A stretch of DNA of 64,000 bases from the NCBI GenBank assembly GCA_037893245.1, contig JBAIAA010000702.1:620001-684000 (forward strand), given 5' to 3'. Origin of the DNA: Crossaster papposus (lineage: Eukaryota; Echinodermata; Asteroidea; Velatida; Solasteridae). The notes under the pieces are model-generated. The model was not told the origin of the DNA, did no database searches, and was given only the letters and a program-made list of their open reading frames with translations. Of this stretch, positions 60,701 to 64,000 are shown in pieces. Within the stretch, counting starts at the first letter, position 1; each line of letters starts with the position of its first letter. The position numbers and the translations under genes were made by a program.

Positions 60701-62720
60701 GCCAAAGATCGAAATTGTGACATCACCATGGAAACGCGCAACTCTTGCCGTTTCTGTCGTTTTCAGAAGTGCCTGGCATTGGGCATGTCCAAGGAAGGTA
60801 GGGAGACATTTTAGAAAAGTTTATTTAAATTGGCCATTTAAAGATCATATCACATGGATGTAATCATTGCACCCAGGTAAAAAGGTAACTATTGTCTAAA
60901 ATTGCCTTTGTGTTGATAATGCATCCACAAAAACAAAATATATAAATTTGAAATGAAGCTTGTATTATACAAATCTTTAATGGTGTCGAGCAATTGGGAG
61001 ACTAAGAAAACTACATTGTGTAGTTATGAAAAAGTGTGAAAGAAATTAAGAAGCCACATTTATAGTCTGGACTTCTGATGTAAAAAGATGTATTTTATGC
61101 AGAACATTGATTTGTTGTGCATTGGGAGATTTGTGCGTACATTTTATAAAACACTACAACGAAGAGAAATATTTTTAGTTTTCATTTGTTTTTTATCTCA
61201 TGTACTTATTATTTATCAGAAAGTGCTCTAGCTCTGCATTGCTCTTTTGTTTGTATATAATGTCCTAGAGGGCAGAGATTTATTTATGCCACAACTGACC
61301 TAGAATTCAAAATAAATTGCTCTGCTTTTATAAATACAAATTTATAATCCATTCAATTTTATAATCAAGCCAATTTTTTCATATTTTTTTAAATATTTGT
61401 TATATGAATGCAAAATCAATAGATTTATTATTATTTGTTTGTGGTTATATAATTGCAGGAATCAAATTAGGACGCCGTCCCAAAGTGGACAGTGATATTT
61501 TTCAGCAGGGATATTATCACACAGGGGATATGGAAATGCTCCACAGCCACGGCCAACAGACATACTCCTGGCCCGGCACTGATCACTTGGGAACTCACTA
61601 TCCTACTGCCTTCAAATCAGAACCGGCATTTATGGACCTCGAGGCCAGAGGCAAGGACGGGTACGATGAACAGCCTGTCATAAATTACTCTATGAAACGC
61701 GAGGCCTACGTGGCGTGTGACCAGCAAAATGGCCTGCATTATCCGCCCCAGGGGAGCTACCTAATGCCCGGCCAGCCGCAGAGCGTCAACGCGGCGCCCG
61801 CCAGTCCCGCGAGTCGGGATCATTACAATCATGTTTACGGCTCCCCTATGGAGTCTGGCCTTCACCCGCGACAGCAGGTGTACCTCCCCCCTGACGGTCC
61901 CCCACATTCACACCCACACCCACACCATGTCGTCCCCATATCCAACCCGGTACCCATTATGCATGCCCCGACGCCCCACCCTTCTTCCGCCCACTCTCGG
62001 ATGGAGCACGACGACTCGCGAAGCTGGACGGCCGAGTTGAGCCCCACCAGCAGCATGTCGTCTTGCAGCGATGAAGCCTGGGAAGGGACGGTATTTCATG
62101 GCGCTCATCCCTCCTCCGTGGCCCTCACGCTACCCGAGGTGCACAGCGGCGCGGTGGCAGCAATGGCTTACGCCAACCTCTACCGAGGGAAAAACGAAAG
62201 CCCCTTCTCCACCTCCTCATCAGTATCCACACCGAAACATTGTAAGGACGACGAAAACCAAGCCCCAAAGATACCGTCTGATACTTTTCACTCTGAGACA
62301 GAGCTGGGTTCCCGCAGCTACACAGAACTGGTGCCCAGAAAAAACAACCAGAAGACAGATCCAGTCATGCAGCCCGTCGTGGAGAGACACGAAGGGTATA
62401 TAAATAAACTGCAAGCCATGCAGAGCTCCATAGCTCTTTCGCCCAAGCCGACCTCGCCAGCTTGCGGCAATAACAACAACAACGAAGTGTGGGTTAGCAG
62501 GCATCCCAACGGCACACAGTTGTCGGGGATGGGTGAAGGAGGAGGAGGCGGCTCATCAGAGGGGCTGCTGGATCTCTCTCAGCCTGGTGAACACCTGAAG
62601 ATGAAACGGGATGAAGACCAAGACAGAGAAACACAGGGAGATCTTCTACACAGCATCATGACTCACTTCTTGCAGCTTAAGATAGATGTGGTTACACAGT
62701 GGAAAGTTTACCACAGCAAG
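54574..62720 (+). CDS. Nuclear receptor (DNA-binding domain plus long hinge; ligand-binding domain beyond window)
   Basis: A ligand-type transcription factor acting in the nucleus. Exons 54574-54733, 58268-58377, 60656-60797 and 61459-62720 join in phases 1, 0 and 1 into 558 codons ending in phase 0. Zinc finger 1: CQVCGAMSSGLHFGVFTCEG then CK, with four Cys. Zinc finger 2: CAKDRNCDITMETRNSCRFC, with four Cys. The C-terminal extension is KEGIKLGRRPK. The intron after CEGCK is the common receptor position, but the P-box reads EGCKC instead of EGCKG, and FYRRS replaces FFRRS. The roughly 400-residue hinge is His/Pro- and Ser-rich. Helix 1 of the ligand-binding domain may begin near LLHSIMTHFLQLKIDVV. 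The finger resembles knirps/NR1-type receptors (LHFGVFTCEGCK), but I cannot name the orthologue. Confidence 0.92.
55040..55500. repeat. Local duplications after exon 1b, with a family B fragment and a poly-G run
   Basis: The exon 1b donor region (CATGGTAAGAATTATTTGG, 54730-54748) recurs as CAATGGTAAGAATTGTTTG near 55189. The block CCAGTTTGGCAATTTT to TTCTCAAACAGATTTTG (about 55097-55182) recurs at about 55417-55500. Between them lies a family B fragment (55240-55399, reverse) ending ACCAATGGTGTATCCTACCG. A G run lies at 55049-55067. Confidence 0.65.
55975..56166 (-). mobile_element. tRNA-derived SINE, second copy
   Basis: Reverse complement of the 23136 SINE: GGCAGGTTGGCACTAGCGG, GGCCTGGGCCAATATGTGAA, TTCTTCTGGGGTTTTCCTCC. 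The B box has decayed, reading CTCAAATTTGG. Confidence 0.75.
56274..56489 (+). mobile_element. MITE family B, copy 12 (deleted, fused to family A)
   Basis: TTAAAGGTAGAAAACACGATCG to TCGATATCTGCAAATGG. The central hairpin and the right terminal TGTATCCTACCTTTAA are missing. Family A sequence begins at once. Confidence 0.8.
56490..56726 (+). mobile_element. MITE family A, copy 10 (5' end deleted)
   Basis: Begins TTATCGCGCCGGGATTATTT instead of TTAACCAGTTCGCGCC and ends CCGGCGCAAACTGGTTAA. It is a deletion derivative of the same B-A junction as at 28343. Confidence 0.83.
56928..57151. mobile_element. Palindromic mariner-type MITE with tandem 21-bp units
   Basis: TACACTGAACAAAAATATAA then ACGCCCC at the left mirrors GGGCGTTTATATTTTTGTTC at the right. 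ATTTGTCTTGATTTGTAAA and TTTACAAATCAAGACAAAT pair further in, as do GTCCATCTCTGCCA and TGGCAGAGATGGAC. The right end is amplified as four tandem units of TTATATTTTTGTGGGCGT. The CTGAACAAAAATATAAACGC end is a widespread Tc1/mariner-type terminus. Confidence 0.8.
57511..57584 (+). promoter_or_regulatory. Four tandem DR1-like nuclear receptor sites (17-bp period)
   Basis: AGGTCAAAGGTTATTTG is repeated at 57511, 57528, 57545 and 57562. A degenerate half-site, AGGTCC, is at 57579. Each unit is AGGTCA, one base, AGGTTA: a DR1 site with one mismatch in the second half. It lies in the receptor intron, about 0.7 kb before the zinc-finger exon. It may be a regulatory cluster or only a minisatellite. Confidence 0.45.
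57690..58053. mobile_element. Candidate MITE with 19-bp inverted ends
   Basis: AATTCGAGCGATTCACAAT at 57690-57708 mirrors ATTGTGAATCGCCCGAATT at 58035-58053 with one mismatch. It contains no transposase frame. Confidence 0.5.
58268..58377 (+). other. Receptor exon 2 (first zinc finger)
   Basis: Acceptor CTCTTAG, donor AAG-GTAGGT. It encodes xD-GMMTPALSPSRKILCQVCGA, then MSSGLHFGVFTCEGCK. The spacing C-x2-C-x13-C-x2-C is exact for a receptor finger 1. It enters in phase 1 and leaves in phase 0. Confidence 0.95.
59111..59172. repeat. (TTATTATTTTCTA)n and (TTA)n simple repeat
   Basis: AT-rich simple sequence in intron 2 of the receptor. Confidence 0.85.
59950..60490. repeat. Dispersed repeat family D, copy 2
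   Basis: TTTGCATATTTAATTACCGT through GATGGCCATATCTCCAATTC to GTGGTGACAGGTCACATAT matches 41255-41577 in the same orientation. The part before 60225 is only loosely alike. It ends about 165 bp before the second zinc-finger exon. Confidence 0.7.
60656..60797 (+). other. Receptor exon 3 (second zinc finger)
   Basis: Acceptor TTTCTGCCAG, donor GAAG-GTAGGG. It encodes CFYRRSIKEGANYACAKDRN, then CDITMETRNSCRFCRFQKCL and ALGMSKE. The Cys pattern C-x5-C-x9-C-x2-C is intact. The exon enters in phase 0 and leaves in phase 1. Confidence 0.95.
61459..62720 (+). other. Receptor exon 4 (C-terminal extension and long hinge)
   Basis: Acceptor AATTGCAG, donor CAAG-GTAAGG. It encodes 420 residues: GIKLGRRPKVDSD, a His/Pro-rich block (PPHSHPHPHHVVPIS), a Ser-rich block (SPTSSMSSCSDEAWEG), LLDLSQP (close to the PxDLS CtBP-binding motif) and a helical tail LHSIMTHFLQLKIDVVTQWK. 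FKSE and MKRE fit the SUMO consensus. If the donor were skipped, the frame would stop at 62774 and give a receptor without a ligand-binding domain. Confidence 0.93.
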
Positions 62721-64000
62721 GTAAGGAAAGTTGTATTCGAGTACCTACAAGTCCTTTCACAAGTAACTGGTTGAACAATGACAAGGGAATAATAATAATA
62801 TTAATGAACCTAGAGTGCATATCATTGTAATGTGCCTATGTACTTCATCGTTACCCTGGATATTGGGCCCATGAAACATGTCAAATTCACCATCTCAACT
62901 CCCTGGGGAGTTAAAGTGAGCAGTTAAGAATTTAAACTTATCGGTATTACATGTATTCAATTTCGATACTTGACTTTTTGGTTGCTGTCGGGTCGAAATA
63001 TGTTCTTTGCGTGTGTTTCTATTATAACGGTATTCAAAGGGCCCCATGTAATGTAATTTTTATTAACCAAAGTGTACAGCATCAGCTCTTCAGAATACGG
63101 CCAAAGAGGCATGAAAATACTTTGTGCGAAGTAAAGAGGAATTTTAGATAACGTCACGAAGACAGACACTGTTCAGACAAATTCTTTTTGCAACATCTGA
63201 CGTTAAACTTTATTAAACTGCTCCAAATCGTATCTTTCCTCTTTCACCGCCAAAATCATTTTGTTTTCCATTTTGTTATTTTCGAATAGCTAATGCATGC
63301 ACACGCAGTCGTGAACCACATAACGATCGAGGATCCCCCATTGTGTTTTCCTTTATTCCTATGTTACACCCAAACCACATTACCTTAGCGCTTGCCCCAA
63401 CGATCGAGGACCGAATTCGGACAATCAAACCATCAATCGAGGATCCTTTGTTCCCTTTGTTCTCTTTTGTGTTTTGACCCTCGATCGTAATACGATACAA
63501 GAGCACACACGTGCGCACATACGCACCCAACACGCTATAGAGTGTGGGGTACCTCTATTGTCCGACCCGTCTTTCCTTCTTTTGTTTTCCTTTGTCCCCT
63601 TAGAAATCTCGAAATACATAGCATTACGAGTGTGGGGTACTTCCATTTTTAAAGACGGGACTGTGGGGTACCATTGTTCCATTGTTGCCCTTTTGTTGCC
63701 GGTACTCCATAAGTGCCAATCCGTAAACGCAATTACACCCACGTTTGTTTATGGTTTAAATCGAGGAGTTTGCTTTGTTCCTCTCGAAAATTTCCTTTGT
63801 TTGTACTCTTACTTTTTCCGACGGCTCTCATTGGTTTTGTACACGAATCTCAATCGAGGTCGTCCTCGATTCTAACCCTAACCCCAATTCACCTTCGTGT
63901 CGCCAGGTACCTCCATTTACACCATAAACAAACGCACCCACCCACACAGCTTTACCTTACATACGCACTGTGGACATTCCTTTGTATTCGTGTAGTTAAC
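62721..64000. other. Receptor intron with GATCGAGGATCC-type and GTGTGGGGTACC-type repeats
   Basis: CGATCGAGGATCC-like words recur at about 63325, 63400, 63435 and 63480. GTGTGGGGTACC or GTACTTCC recurs at about 63543, 63632 and 63663. The last 55 bases mirror 7733-7787. No further exon is recognised, so the next receptor exon lies outside. Confidence 0.5.

Noticed and set aside
1-64000. CRISPR array, rRNA genes or prokaryotic operons
   Set aside because: The spaced repeats are dispersed MITEs or minisatellites. No rRNA sequence or bacterial gene arrangement is seen, and genes have GT-AG introns.

Overview
The window is eukaryotic, intron-rich and crowded with small non-autonomous transposons. 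It holds parts of two protein-coding genes separated by a repeat-filled intergenic stretch. Exon-intron structure with GT-AG borders, vertebrate-like but compact genes, tRNA-derived SINEs, many short TTAA-bordered repeats and very frequent TACATGTA palindromes suggest a marine invertebrate deuterostome. An echinoderm is my best guess; this is an inference from repeat style, not proof.

Layout. (1) About 416-9670, minus strand: a 15-exon gene for an NRF-6-like membrane acyltransferase (acyltransferase 3 family with an N-terminal NRF domain). All splice phases join without a break to give 707 codons. The start is present; the last coding exon(s) lie beyond the left edge. (2) About 9.7-42.4 kb: no convincing gene. 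It contains two recurrent TTAA-bordered MITE families (called A and B here), mariner-like and hairpin MITEs, SINEs, a foldback element packed with TGACGTCA palindromes (13.0-14.4 kb), and a 1.58-kb tandem duplication (36.3-39.5 kb). (3) About 42.4-62.7 kb, plus strand: a nuclear receptor gene. There are two candidate first coding exons (42.4 kb and 54.6 kb), both ending in phase 1 and both able to join the exon with the first zinc finger. The second zinc finger exon and a 1.26-kb exon for a very long hinge follow. The ligand-binding domain lies mostly or entirely beyond the right edge. A GC-rich, TATA-containing segment at 46.7-47.1 kb sits inside an old 4-kb inverted repeat. (4) 62.7-64.0 kb: intron with further repeats.

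The two genes are on opposite strands more than 30 kb apart, and nothing seen links their functions. The most interesting points are: a composite B-A MITE found four times in the same order and orientation; the CRE-palindrome foldback element; four 17-bp tandem copies of a DR1-like receptor site inside the nuclear receptor's own intron; an unusual cysteine in the receptor P-box; alternative N-termini; and an upstream ORF whose stop overlaps the receptor start codon.
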